Assembly: GCF_027912835.1 (NCBI RefSeq)
Contig: NZ_CP115768.1
Coordinates: forward strand, 248,001-312,000
Direction: 5' to 3'
Length of the DNA: 64,000 bases
Origin: Paracoccus sediminicola
Lineage (GTDB): Bacteria; Pseudomonadota; Alphaproteobacteria; Rhodobacterales; Rhodobacteraceae
Made by a program: the position numbers and the translations under genes. This document shows positions 53,452-62,099 of this stretch, piece by piece. The notes under the pieces were generated by a model, which saw nothing but the letters and a program-made list of their open reading frames with translations, searched no databases and was not told the DNA's origin. Every line of letters starts with the position of its first letter. The stretch's first letter is position 1.

Positions 53452-53468
53452 ATGTTATAGTATCACAT
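53452..53468. promoter_or_regulatory. Zur-box-like site 2 (overlaps the zur start codon)
   Basis: ATGTTATAGTATCACAT is a 17-base palindrome with one mismatched pair. It matches the alphaproteobacterial Zur operator core (ATGTTATANTATAACAT). Its last two bases are the A and T of the zur ATG. A leaderless or very short zur leader would explain the position. Confidence 0.78.
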
Positions 53469-53955
53469 GAGCAGAGTGTTTGAACGCCACGATCATCATG
53501 CCTGCGCCGATGCGGCAATGGCCCGCGCCGACCGGCTTGCGGCGGAGCAATCTTTGCGCCTGACCCCGGTGCGCCGCCGGGTGCTGGAGATCCTGCTGGA
53601 GCAGCATCGTGCAATGGGCGCCTATGACGTGCTTGAGCGGCTGGCGGCGGAGGGTCTGGGCAAGCAGCCTCCGGTCGCATATCGGGCGCTGGATTTTCTC
53701 GTCGAGCATGGGCTGGCCCATCGCATCCAGCGGCTGAATGCCTTTACCGCCTGTGTCGGGCGGCATGACGATGGCGAGGCCCCGGCTTTTCTGATCTGCC
53801 GAAGCTGTCAGAAAGTGGCTGAAATGGATGCCGCCTCGCTGCGTGGCGATCTGACCGGACGCGCGGCGGAGGCCGGCTTCGCGGTCGAGCGCGCGACGAT
53901 CGAGGCGCTCGGGCTTTGTGCGCGATGTGCGCAGGACGAGGCGGGCGCGGCATGA
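53467..53955 (+). CDS. zur: Fur family zinc-responsive regulator Zur
   Basis: A 162-residue Fur-family repressor. The winged helix lies in residues 28-85 (LRLTPVRRRVLEILL, MGAYDVLERLA, PVAYRALDFLVEHGLAHRI). The structural zinc site is C111, C114, C151 and C154 (CRSC and CARC). A His-rich N-terminus (RHDHHAC) is typical of Zur. It is co-transcribed with znuC, whose ATG overlaps its TGA. The Zur site across the start suggests autoregulation. An alternative start slightly downstream (ATG for Met18 or Met50) would leave the operator outside the gene but remove the His-rich segment. Confidence 0.94.
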   Translation: MSRVFERHDHHACADAAMARADRLAAEQSLRLTPVRRRVLEILLEQHRAMGAYDVLERLAAEGLGKQPPVAYRALDFLVEHGLAHRIQRLNAFTACVGRHDDGEAPAFLICRSCQKVAEMDAASLRGDLTGRAAEAGFAVERATIEALGLCARCAQDEAGAA

Positions 53956-54722
53956 GCGGCAATACTCTGATCGCGGCGCGCGGGCTGACCGTGCGCCATC
54001 GCGGGGCAACCGGGCCGATCCTGCGCGCTGTGGATTTCACCATCCGCGCCGCAGAGATCGTGACGGTGGTCGGGCCGAACGGTTCAGGCAAGTCGACGCT
54101 GGTGCGTGCGGTGCTGGGCCATGTGGCGATAGCGGCAGGGGAGGTGCGGCGCGCGGACGGGCTGCGCATCGGCTATGTCCCGCAGCGGGTCCATATTGAC
54201 GACCGCATCCCGTTGAGCGTGCGGCGCTTCCTGTCGCTGCCGCGCCGTGTTGGCGATGCCGAGGCCGCCGCGGCGCTGTCGCGCACCGGCGTGGCGGGGC
54301 TGGAACGGCGCGAGATCACCCGGCTCTCGGGCGGGCAGTTCCAGCGGGTGCTGCTGGCCCGCGCGCTGCTGCATAAGCCTGGGCTTCTGGTGCTGGATGA
54401 GCCGACGCAGGGGCTGGATCAGCCGGGGATCGTGGCGTTCTATCGGCTGCTGGAAGAGATCCGGGCGGAATCCGGCGCAGCGGTGCTGATGGTCAGCCAC
54501 GATCTGCTGGTGGTGATGCGGGCCTCGAATCAGGTAATCTGTCTCAACGGTCATGTCTGCTGCCATGGCACGCCGGAGCATGTCAGCGCCGCGCCGGAAT
54601 ATCAGGCGCTGTTTGGCGCGGATTCGGCGCAGACGCTGGCGCTGTATCGGCATGACCACGATCACCATCACGACGACACACAGGGCGAGCGGCATCATCG
54701 CGGGGCACATCACCATGCTTGA
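53952..54722 (+). CDS. znuC: Zinc ABC transporter ATP-binding protein ZnuC
   Basis: A 256-residue ABC ATPase of the metal-importer class. Walker A is VVGPNGSGKSTLVRAV, the signature is RLSGGQFQRVLLARAL, Walker B is LLVLDEPTQGLD, and the switch His is in MVSHDLLVVM. The C-terminus carries a His/Asp-rich tail (HDHDHHHDD and more), seen in several ZnuC proteins. The start overlaps the zur stop by ATGA, and the end overlaps the znuB start by eight bases. Confidence 0.96.
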   Translation: MSGNTLIAARGLTVRHRGATGPILRAVDFTIRAAEIVTVVGPNGSGKSTLVRAVLGHVAIAAGEVRRADGLRIGYVPQRVHIDDRIPLSVRRFLSLPRRVGDAEAAAALSRTGVAGLERREITRLSGGQFQRVLLARALLHKPGLLVLDEPTQGLDQPGIVAFYRLLEEIRAESGAAVLMVSHDLLVVMRASNQVICLNGHVCCHGTPEHVSAAPEYQALFGADSAQTLALYRHDHDHHHDDTQGERHHRGAHHHA

Positions 54723-55503
54723 CGATTTTCTGGTGCGTGCCGCGATTGCCGGGTTCGGCCTGGTGCTGGCCGCGGGGCCGCTGGGCTGTTTCGTGGTCTG
54801 GCGGCGCATGGCCTATTTCGGCGACGCGACCGCCCATGCAGCGATCCTCGGCGTGGCGCTGAGCCTCGGCTTCGGGGCGCCGGTCTATCTCGGGACGCTC
54901 GGGGTGGTGCTCGTGATGGGGTGGCTGGTGGCGCATCTGGCCGGGCGCGGCGAGGCGGTGGACACGGCGCTGGGGGTGCTGGCGCATGGCGCTCTGGCGG
55001 CGGGGCTGGTCGCGGCGAGCTTTGTGCCGGGGTTGCGCAACGATCTGAATGGCTGGCTGTTCGGCGATATTCTAACCGTGCAGCGCGCCGATCTGATCTG
55101 GGTCTGGGCCGGTGCCGGTTTCGTGCTGGCGCTGCTGGTCTGGCGCTGGCAGGCGATGGTGACGGCGACGGTGAATGACGAACTGGCGATGGCGTCGGGG
55201 ATAGACCCCGCACGCGAGCGGCTGATCCTGACATTGGCTATGGCGGTCACCGTGGCGGTCGCGATTCGGGTTGTGGGGGCGCTTCTGGTGTCGGCTCTGC
55301 TGGTGATTCCCGCCGCGAGCGCCCGTGGAATCGCCCGTAGCCCGGAACACATGGCCGTGATTTCGGTGCTGATCGGGCTGGCTTCCGTTGCGGCAGGTCT
55401 GGCAGCGAGCCTGCAGGCCGACACCCCGGCAGGGCCCTCGATCATTGCTGCAGCGGCGCTGTTCTTCCTGTGCCTGCTGCCATTTCGGCGGAGTTCGGCA
55501 TAA
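54715..55503 (+). CDS. znuB: Zinc ABC transporter permease ZnuB
   Basis: A 262-residue inner-membrane permease of the ABC-3 family with about eight helices. Family features are CFVVWRRMAYFGDATAHAAILG near the N-terminus and VVGALLVSALLVIPAASARGIA in the second half. With ZnuA and ZnuC it imports zinc under limitation. ATG at 54715 overlaps the end of znuC by eight bases. It is the last gene of zur-znuCB; the next 196 bases contain no gene. Confidence 0.95.
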   Translation: MLDDFLVRAAIAGFGLVLAAGPLGCFVVWRRMAYFGDATAHAAILGVALSLGFGAPVYLGTLGVVLVMGWLVAHLAGRGEAVDTALGVLAHGALAAGLVAASFVPGLRNDLNGWLFGDILTVQRADLIWVWAGAGFVLALLVWRWQAMVTATVNDELAMASGIDPARERLILTLAMAVTVAVAIRVVGALLVSALLVIPAASARGIARSPEHMAVISVLIGLASVAAGLAASLQADTPAGPSIIAAAALFFLCLLPFRRSSA

Positions 55504-55699
55504 TTGTCACATCCCCGACGGATGGCCCCGCAGCGGCCGGAACCAGGGCCTTTGGGGGGTGTTGTGAAATATGCAACAGTTGAGGCAAACCCGCTGGGGA
55601 TTTGAATTAATCCGACTTTCAAAGCCAAGCAGTTTGTGAGACTGTCGCCCCGATGCTGCTGTAATTGGCAGCTTTCACAAGACCAAACGGAGCATGATC

Positions 55700-55906
55700 A
55701 TGACCAAATTTGCTACCTTCGCTGCGGCCCTCGGCCTGACCGCTTCCTCGGCTCTGGCCGGCGGCTATGTTGAGCCCGTCGTTGAAGTCGAGCCGGTTGT
55801 CGTCGACGCCGCTGAGCCGGCTTCCTCGAACGCTGGCCTCGTTGTCCCGGCCCTGCTGCTGCTCGGCGTCATCGCCGCAGTCGCTTCGGACGACGACGAC
55901 TCGTAA
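55700..55906 (+). CDS. Small exported protein with C-terminal hydrophobic helix
   Basis: A 68-residue protein with a signal peptide (TKFATFAAALGLTASSALAGG), a short acidic/Val/Pro-rich middle (VEPVVEVEPVVVDAAEPAS), one hydrophobic segment (LVVPALLLLGVIAAVAS) and an acidic end (DDDDS). Similar small proteins are common in Rhodobacteraceae; the function is unknown. ATG at 55700 has GGAG eight bases upstream; the ATG six bases earlier is too close to it. It converges on the yjbF/yjbH genes, whose enteric counterparts include a small exported protein (YjbE), but direct similarity is not apparent. The 196 bases upstream presumably hold its promoter. Confidence 0.72.
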   Translation: MTKFATFAAALGLTASSALAGGYVEPVVEVEPVVVDAAEPASSNAGLVVPALLLLGVIAAVASDDDDS

Positions 55907-55933
55907 TCTTCGTCCGCAAGGACTTGATTTCGG

Positions 55934-55961
55934 AAGGGCTGGCCGCTGCGCCAGCCCTTTT
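55934..55961 (+). terminator. Rho-independent terminator after the small exported protein
   Basis: A perfect 10-bp stem (AAGGGCTGGC at 55934-55943 with GCCAGCCCTT at 55950-55959, 6-nt loop), ending in TTTT. It begins 28 bases after the stop. Confidence 0.9.
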
Positions 55962-56032
55962 CCGTTGCGGGGCCTCGCATCGCTATTCCGGACACGGGCA
56001 CCACTGCGGCAAGCGCGGTGTCCTGCAAAGCA

Positions 56033-56062
56033 AAACGCCCGGCCAGTTCAGGCCGGGCGTTT
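56033..56062 (-). terminator. Rho-independent terminator after the YjbF gene
   Basis: A perfect 12-bp stem (AAACGCCCGGCC at 56033-56044 with GGCCGGGCGTTT at 56051-56062, 6-nt loop). Read leftward the stem is followed by a TTTTG run. It lies 24 bases past the leftward stop at 56086. Confidence 0.9.
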
Positions 56063-56085
56063 GCCGTCAGAATAGACGCGATCCG

Positions 56086-56787
56086 TCAGGGGCGGATCGT
56101 CTGGATGGTCACATAGCCCAGCTCCGGGCCGATCCATTGCCGCGAGACGGGGATCTGGCCCGAGGCGGTGACCAGATAGCTGTTCTGCACCTCGACACCG
56201 CTTGCATCGCAGCTTTCGACGATCTGCGTCGCAGACATGCTGGCTCCGCCAAGCGCAAAGCTCTGGCCCTGCCCGGTGGCGATGCTGCATTGCATGGGCA
56301 GCGGACGCTCGACGCTGTCGCCGCCGATATAGCGGTTGATCCGGCTGGCCTGACCCGAGCGACGGGCGCGGATCAGCGCGGCGCTGTTCGCAACCTCCGC
56401 CACCGAGAGATCGTTGCCAAGCCCCTTGGTGCCCACCAGCATCCCGCCGCGCATGATGAGCGCCTGCTCATTCGGGGTCATATAGGTGCGCATCCCGTTA
56501 TTCTCGCCCACCATCGCCATCACCTGAGTGGTGCCGGCGCTTTCGAGATTGACAAGGATCAGCGGGTTCGGGTTCGCCGCCAGCGCGCGGGCCGCCATCT
56601 CTTCGGGGCTGAGCTGCGGCGCAGCTTCGGCAGCCTCGCCACGCCCGGTCACGCGGGCGATCGCCGGGGCCGCGGTCTGGCTCAGCTGGCCGAGGATGGT
56701 CTCGTTGCTTTCGTCAGAAGAGCCGCAGCCGGTCAGCAGCGACACTGCCGCCGCAAGCATCGCCGCAGGTTTCATCACGCCGTTCAT
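56086..56787 (-). CDS. YjbF family lipoprotein (exopolysaccharide-related)
   Basis: A 233-residue outer-membrane lipoprotein candidate of the YjbF/GfcB family. The lipobox is SLLTGCGSS (Cys about residue 21). The domain shows NPLILVNLESAGTTQVMAMVG, YMTPNEQALIMRGGMLVGT and GLGNDLSVAEV, typical of the family. In enteric bacteria yjbEFGH promotes exopolysaccharide production. ATG at 56787 overlaps the YjbH gene's TGA (ATGA), so the pair is translationally coupled. A strong terminator follows. Confidence 0.88.
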   Translation of the reverse strand: MNGVMKPAAMLAAAVSLLTGCGSSDESNETILGQLSQTAAPAIARVTGRGEAAEAAPQLSPEEMAARALAANPNPLILVNLESAGTTQVMAMVGENNGMRTYMTPNEQALIMRGGMLVGTKGLGNDLSVAEVANSAALIRARRSGQASRINRYIGGDSVERPLPMQCSIATGQGQSFALGGASMSATQIVESCDASGVEVQNSYLVTASGQIPVSRQWIGPELGYVTIQTIRP

Positions 56788-58919
56788 CGCCAGAATTTCC
56801 CCCATCCGTCGTAAAGTTCCCCGGTATGGCTGTCGCGGACAGCCTCATAGAGCCGGCCATCCACACGCAGCCTTGCGCCGCCATCGCGCGAGAGCGACCG
56901 CACATCGCTGACCGCGCGTTTCTTGGACGGGGTTCCGGTGGCCCAGCTGAGCGGGATCGACATGACCACGCCTTTGTCAAAGGAGCCTTCGCCGAAATCC
57001 TCGGTGCTCATATCGGTCTTGGTGACATAGGCGCCGATGCGCCAGCCATTTTCGAATTCGCGGTTCAGAGCGACGGTGGCCCCGACATCGCCGGCAAGAT
57101 ATTTGCCCGCGTCGATCTGGCCCCAGACCCCCTGACCGAAATCGTAATAGGCCGAGACATGGCCGGTGGTCACTTCGTAGTCGCGGAAGTCGAGCAGCTG
57201 GTCGAAATCGCGCTTGCGCACCCGGTTGATCTCGGCGCCGAGCGCCAGACGGCTGTCCACCGGCTTCCACAGCGCTTCGGCCGAGACGCCGCCATAGGCG
57301 CGTTCCAGCAGGCCGAAGGTCACCCGCGTATAGGTGGTCGGCGTCGGCTTGGCGAACCAGGACAGGGTCAGTTCCGGAATATGCGGGTCGCTATTGCCCG
57401 AATACATCCGCCCGTCCGAGCGCACTCGCGGCACGCCGTTCTTGTTGGTGTCGCTGCCATCGGCGAGATATTCCTCGGGGGTCAGCTCGTCCGGGGCCTC
57501 CTGATCGGCAGAACCGAAGGCGCGTTGACGCAGCGCGCCGGACAGCACCAGACCGGGCAGCGGTTCATAGCGGGCCCGAACCTCACCGCCGACTTCGTAG
57601 CGCCAGGATTCGTCGGGGTCCCAGAGGCCGATATTCAGATAGGGCCGCAGGCTCCAGGAGAATTTCGGATAGAGCCCCTCGGTCATGACCAGACCGCCCG
57701 GTCGCGGATCGGCATTCACGATCTGCGCCTCTTGCGCGATGCGGGCAGAGGCGGTGTTCTCCAGCCGCTCGATATCCGAGCGTTGCAGCACCACAGACGA
57801 GGCCGGCATGCCGTTTTCGACCGAGGTGATCACGAAGGTCTCGACCGAAGGCGGCAGGGCGCGCGTCATCAGCCGCGCGCTGCGCCCGATGGCCTCGGAT
57901 TGCAGGTTATAGCGGTTGTTGCGGATGCGGATCTCGGCGCGATTGGCCGAAAGCGCCATGGACTCAAGGGTCTGCCCCTCATTGGCGAGCGCCTTGCTGA
58001 GCGCGTTCTGGATCACCGGCTGCGCTGTGGCGTCGGCGGTCCAGGCGCCGGACCATCCGTCCGGATCGGCGGAGGGCGCCGGACGCGGGCGGACCGGCGC
58101 GGGGGCGGGTTCCAGCCCAGAGGGATATTGCGATTCCCGTGCATTCAGCGCGACCGAGCCGCGAATGCCGATCACATCGCTGCCAATCGTATAGGCGCCG
58201 ATCTGATAGACATCGCCGATCCGGTAATTGACACCGAGATTAAACTTCGACTCCGGCTCATCCGCGCCGCCGCCCTCGACCTCGGGCTGATAGTCGTCAT
58301 GCGAATATTCGGCGAGCACGGACAGCCGGTCCGTTGCCATCCATTCGACCGACGCGAAGGGTTTGACCGAGCCGGTAAACCAGTCGTCGATATTGGGTCG
58401 TCCGCCCTCATCCTCGTAATCGGTGCGCCGCCAGTCCCCGGCAAGCCGCCCCCAGCCGAGACCGCCGCTGACGCGCAGCCGCGGCGAGACGGTCTTGGTG
58501 GCGACGAAATATTCGCCGGAATAGACGCCGGTCCCCATGAAGTCGCGCAGGCCTATGGCGACCGAGGGCTGCCAGCCATCTGCCTCGGTCAGAAGCTGAT
58601 ACTGCACGTCGAAGCTGCGATCCTTCAGCGCGTCGCGTTTTGGGTCGATCCCCTCGATCCGCGAATAGCGCAGCGCCGTGGTCAGGCGCGGCTTGGGCTG
58701 GAAGGACAGGGTGACGCGGCGACCGAAATCGCTGCGGCTGACCGTCGCGGCAAGCTCACCCTCGGGGGGGGCGACGGCGCTCGGCGTGTCGATCGCGCCG
58801 GGCATGCCATAGGTGTTCAGCGTCTGCCCGCTGGTCGGCCCGGCCCCGCCAAGGGCGGATACGGAGGCCGTCAGAAGAGCGGTGGAAGTCAGAAGCAGCG
58901 GACGGAAACGGCGGCGCAT
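56784..58919 (-). CDS. YjbH family outer-membrane protein (exopolysaccharide-related)
   Basis: A 711-residue exported protein of the YjbH/GfcD family. A signal peptide covers about residues 1-29. The family start TYGMPGAIDTPSA is present, and alternating strands suggest an outer-membrane beta-barrel at both ends, with a central soluble part (about 300-420) rich in charged residues. The end is aromatic (LYDGWGKFWR). ATG at 58919 gives the signal peptide; the frame is open upstream to 58979. It is first in a coupled pair with the YjbF gene; a yjbG counterpart is missing between them. Confidence 0.9.
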   Translation of the reverse strand: MRRRFRPLLLTSTALLTASVSALGGAGPTSGQTLNTYGMPGAIDTPSAVAPPEGELAATVSRSDFGRRVTLSFQPKPRLTTALRYSRIEGIDPKRDALKDRSFDVQYQLLTEADGWQPSVAIGLRDFMGTGVYSGEYFVATKTVSPRLRVSGGLGWGRLAGDWRRTDYEDEGGRPNIDDWFTGSVKPFASVEWMATDRLSVLAEYSHDDYQPEVEGGGADEPESKFNLGVNYRIGDVYQIGAYTIGSDVIGIRGSVALNARESQYPSGLEPAPAPVRPRPAPSADPDGWSGAWTADATAQPVIQNALSKALANEGQTLESMALSANRAEIRIRNNRYNLQSEAIGRSARLMTRALPPSVETFVITSVENGMPASSVVLQRSDIERLENTASARIAQEAQIVNADPRPGGLVMTEGLYPKFSWSLRPYLNIGLWDPDESWRYEVGGEVRARYEPLPGLVLSGALRQRAFGSADQEAPDELTPEEYLADGSDTNKNGVPRVRSDGRMYSGNSDPHIPELTLSWFAKPTPTTYTRVTFGLLERAYGGVSAEALWKPVDSRLALGAEINRVRKRDFDQLLDFRDYEVTTGHVSAYYDFGQGVWGQIDAGKYLAGDVGATVALNREFENGWRIGAYVTKTDMSTEDFGEGSFDKGVVMSIPLSWATGTPSKKRAVSDVRSLSRDGGARLRVDGRLYEAVRDSHTGELYDGWGKFWR

Positions 58920-59088
58920 GGATGATGGTCCTCGGCAATAGATTGCGGCGACTATAGGCGGGGCAGGACGCGGGGCCAATGGCGGGCGGGCATTTTCTCG
59001 GGCGGAAAGCCGAGGCTGTTGCGCTTATGTCCGGCCGGGCCGCGCGCGCCCGACCGACATGCAGCAGCACGAGGCGGCCCGGTTCGGC

Positions 59089-59685
59089 TCAGCTCTGATC
59101 CGGACGCGGCGCGGGCGCATCGGCGGACGCAGCGGGCGCGGCCTGGGCGGGGCCGGCGCAGCCCTGAAGCCGGCGCGCGCCGACGCGGAGCGTGGCGGTC
59201 ATCGGGAAGGCCTCGCCCGACATGGTGTCGGTGCAGTTCACGCTGCGGATATTTAGCGAAAACGGCCCGCCATTCAGCTCGCCCACATATTCAACGCCCT
59301 GACGGTAGACGAGCCGGTTGACGGCGATATTGCGACCCGACTGGTTTTCCGGCGTGGCATATTTCGCGGTTCCGTTGGCGACATCGACGCGCCAGAACGG
59401 CTCGTTCCCGCGCGCGAAGAAGGCAGCGGTGTTGAGCGTCTGCGATTCCGCGGTGGCGACGGCGCTGCGATTGCCTTCGACCTCGATCGGCACCTGGGTC
59501 GGCGACACTTCCGGCGCGTTGAAGGGGCGCTGCATCGGATCGACGGGTTCTGCCTCGGCCTCGGCCTGCGGATCGGGCGTGGCGTCGAGCGGCTGATCCC
59601 AGGGCATGCGCAGATCCTGCATGGCCTGTTCGTCGCAGGCGGCGAGCGCGAGCGGCAAAAGCGCCAGGGCGAAGCGAAGTTTCAT
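59089..59685 (-). CDS. COG3650-type lipoprotein
   Basis: A 198-residue lipoprotein (lipobox LPLALAACDE, Cys17). After an acidic/Pro-rich linker, residues about 80-180 form a domain with FFARGNEPFWRVDVANG, VYRQGVEYVGELNGGPFSL and the Cys pair in VNCTDTMSG and LQGCAG. This fits the COG3650 group of predicted periplasmic proteins of unknown function. The end is Ala/Pro-rich. It is a single gene between the YjbH gene and the divergent dusB-ntr operon. Confidence 0.85.
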   Translation of the reverse strand: MKLRFALALLPLALAACDEQAMQDLRMPWDQPLDATPDPQAEAEAEPVDPMQRPFNAPEVSPTQVPIEVEGNRSAVATAESQTLNTAAFFARGNEPFWRVDVANGTAKYATPENQSGRNIAVNRLVYRQGVEYVGELNGGPFSLNIRSVNCTDTMSGEAFPMTATLRVGARRLQGCAGPAQAAPAASADAPAPRPDQS

Positions 59686-59966
59686 CTCTCTGTCCTTCGT
59701 TAGAGTTCCGGAGCGTTCTTAGGTCTTGGCTCTTTCGCCTGCCATAGCTTAATCCGGCACTGCGCGGCAAGCTTCCCGCCAACAGCAGCGACCCGCACCC
59801 GGCTCCGACGCCGCAGCGACACGGTGCGGGCTGTGCCTTGCCTGTGGTCAGATGCCGGATATTTGCCTATTTGTTGAGCAACGACCTCGGTGCGCAAGGC
59901 GGCTGTGCGCGTGGGCTGATTGAAAAAGCCGCAGCGGCGCGGCCTTTTGACGTGATGGAGACCAGG

Positions 59967-60989
59967 ATGACCCCGATTTGCCACGATCCGATCCGGCTCG
60001 GTCAGGTGACGATCGACATACCGGTGTTTCTCGCGCCGATGGCCGGGATCACCGATCTGCCGTTCCGCCGGGCGGTGGCGCGGTTCGGCGCGGGTCTGGT
60101 GGTCAGCGAGATGGTCGCGTCGAGCGAGATGGTGACGACGCGCCCCTCGCCCCGCGCCTCGGTGCGGGCCAAGGCGCTGACCGAGGGGGCGACGCCGGTC
60201 TCTGTCCAGATTGCCGGCCGCGAGCCCGCGCCGATGGCCGAAACGGCGCGGATCGTCGCCGGGATGGGGGCGAGGATCATCGACATCAATATGGGCTGTC
60301 CGGCGAAAAAAGTGACGGGCGGTCTGTCCGGCGCGGCGCTGATGCGGGATCTGGATCACGCGCTGAGCCTGATCGACGCGGTGGTCGGCGCGGTCGATCT
60401 GCCGGTCACGCTGAAGATGCGGCTCGGCTGGGACGATGCCTGCCTGAACGCGGCCGATTTGTCGGCGCGCGCCCGCGATGCCGGGGTGCGGATGCTGACC
60501 GTGCATGGGCGCACCCGCGCCCAGTTCTACAAGGGGCGGGCCGACTGGGCGGCAATCCGCGGTGTGGCCAATCTGCCTGGCCGGCCTCCGCTGGTCGCCA
60601 ATGGCGATATCGTCGATGCGGACTCGGCTTTGGCGGCGCTGGCGCAATCGGGCGCGGACGCGGTGATGATCGGGCGTGGCGCGCAGGGCGCGCCCTGGAA
60701 GCTGGCAGAGATCGCCCATGCCCTGCACGGCACCCCCGCACCCGAGATCCCGCGCGGCGCGGCGCTGGCCGATCTGGTAGCTGCACATTACGAGGACATG
60801 ATCGGATTTTACGGGACCGATCCGGGGCTGCGCGTCGCGCGCAAGCATCTTGGCTGGTATGCCGATGCCAATGGCGTGGCGGCCGGCAAGCCAGAGCTGT
60901 TTCGCGCCGCAAGCGCCGCCGAAACGCTGCGGCTGATCCGCGCCATCTTCGCCGACAGTCCCGGACCGCAGGAAAGAGCCGCCGCATGA
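59967..60989 (+). CDS. dusB: tRNA-dihydrouridine synthase DusB (NifR3)
   Basis: A 340-residue FMN-dependent enzyme that reduces uridines in tRNA D loops. The catalytic Cys is in DINMGCPAKKVTGG; other motifs are FLAPMAGITDLPFRR, LTVHGRTRAQFYKG and VANGDIVDADSA with MIGRGAQGAPW. It is the nifR3 gene of the rhodobacterial nifR3-ntrB-ntrC operon. ATG at 59967 follows GGAG by eight bases; an ATG at 59955 lacks this. Its TGA overlaps the ntrB ATG. The 281 bases upstream hold the promoter; I could not mark a clear NtrC site. Confidence 0.96.
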   Translation: MTPICHDPIRLGQVTIDIPVFLAPMAGITDLPFRRAVARFGAGLVVSEMVASSEMVTTRPSPRASVRAKALTEGATPVSVQIAGREPAPMAETARIVAGMGARIIDINMGCPAKKVTGGLSGAALMRDLDHALSLIDAVVGAVDLPVTLKMRLGWDDACLNAADLSARARDAGVRMLTVHGRTRAQFYKGRADWAAIRGVANLPGRPPLVANGDIVDADSALAALAQSGADAVMIGRGAQGAPWKLAEIAHALHGTPAPEIPRGAALADLVAAHYEDMIGFYGTDPGLRVARKHLGWYADANGVAAGKPELFRAASAAETLRLIRAIFADSPGPQERAAA

Positions 60990-62095
60990 CGATCCTGCCC
61001 GGTTTCATCCTCGGCCCGAGCTTCGACGCGCTGCCGCTGCCGGGGCTGATGCTGGACGGGGAGGGGCGTCTCGTCGGGCTTAACGATGCTGCCGAGCAAT
61101 GGTTGAACCTGTCGCGGCGGCTGGCGCTCGGGCACCGGCTGGCCGAGGAGCTGATCGAGGCGCGGCTGCGCATCACCCCGGCGCTCGACCCGCTTGTCGC
61201 GCGCGTGCGGGCGACACAGGCGCCGGTCGGTCAGCCGAGAATGCGCTTCGATCTGGGCGACCGATCGGGCGGGCATGCGCCGCGCTTCGGCGATGTGCAT
61301 CTCGGCCCCGCCCCCGAGGCGCTCGCGGGCGGTGTCGCGGTGCTGATCGCGCCCACCGATGCTGCCGAGGGTTTGGCGCCGGGCCACGCCGCCCGCCGCG
61401 CGGCTCGCCAGGCTGTCGGCATGGCCGAGATGCTGGCCCATGAAATCAAGAACCCGCTGGCCGGGATTCGCGGCGCGGCGCAGCTTTTGTCGATGAGCGC
61501 CGCGCCGGAGGATCGCGAACTCACCGATCTCATCGTCGTCGAGTCCCGCCGGATCGTCGCGCTGCTGGAACAGGTCGAGCGTTTTGGCGACACCACCGCC
61601 CCCAATCTGCGCGCGGTCAATCTGCATGACGTGCTCGAGCGCGCGCGGCGCTCGGCGGCGCTGGGATTTGCCCGCGATCTGGACCTGGTGACAGATTATG
61701 ATCCCTCGCTGCCCGATGCGCTCGGAGATGGAGACAAGCTGATACAGGTGGCGCTTAACCTGCTGAAAAACGCCGCCGAGGCGCTGCAACGTGGCCCCGG
61801 CGGACGGCGCATCCGTATCCGCAGCCTCTATGACGGGGCGCTAAGGCTGTCGCCGTCGCCGGATGCCCCTCATGGCCGCGCCCTGCCGCTTCAGATCGAG
61901 ATCGAAGATGACGGTCCGGGCATCCCAGAGACGATCTCGGCCCAGATTTTCGAACCCTTCGTGTCGGGGCGCGAGAACGGCACCGGGCTGGGGCTGTCAC
62001 TGGTGTCGAAAATCGTCGCGGATCATGGCGGCTGGCTTCGGTTCGAGTCTCGGCCGGGACGCACCGTTTTCCGCATTTCTCTACCAAAGGCTTGA
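60986..62095 (+). CDS. ntrB: Nitrogen regulation sensor histidine kinase NtrB
   Basis: A 369-residue soluble two-component kinase. The N-terminal PAS-like part (LPGLMLDGEGRLVGLND) senses through PII. The phosphorylated His is His152 in MLAHEIKNPLAGIRGAAQLL. The ATP lid shows NLLKNAAEAL (N box), IEDDGPGIP (G1) and GTGLGLSLVSKI (G2). It phosphorylates NtrC, encoded five bases downstream. The start overlaps the dusB stop (ATGA). Confidence 0.95.
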   Translation: MTILPGFILGPSFDALPLPGLMLDGEGRLVGLNDAAEQWLNLSRRLALGHRLAEELIEARLRITPALDPLVARVRATQAPVGQPRMRFDLGDRSGGHAPRFGDVHLGPAPEALAGGVAVLIAPTDAAEGLAPGHAARRAARQAVGMAEMLAHEIKNPLAGIRGAAQLLSMSAAPEDRELTDLIVVESRRIVALLEQVERFGDTTAPNLRAVNLHDVLERARRSAALGFARDLDLVTDYDPSLPDALGDGDKLIQVALNLLKNAAEALQRGPGGRRIRIRSLYDGALRLSPSPDAPHGRALPLQIEIEDDGPGIPETISAQIFEPFVSGRENGTGLGLSLVSKIVADHGGWLRFESRPGRTVFRISLPKA

Positions 62096-62099
62096 TTTT

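Noticed and set aside
56826..58925. A 699-codon plus-strand frame opposite the YjbH gene
   Set aside because: Antisense shadow; the YjbH frame has a signal peptide, coupled neighbour and terminator.
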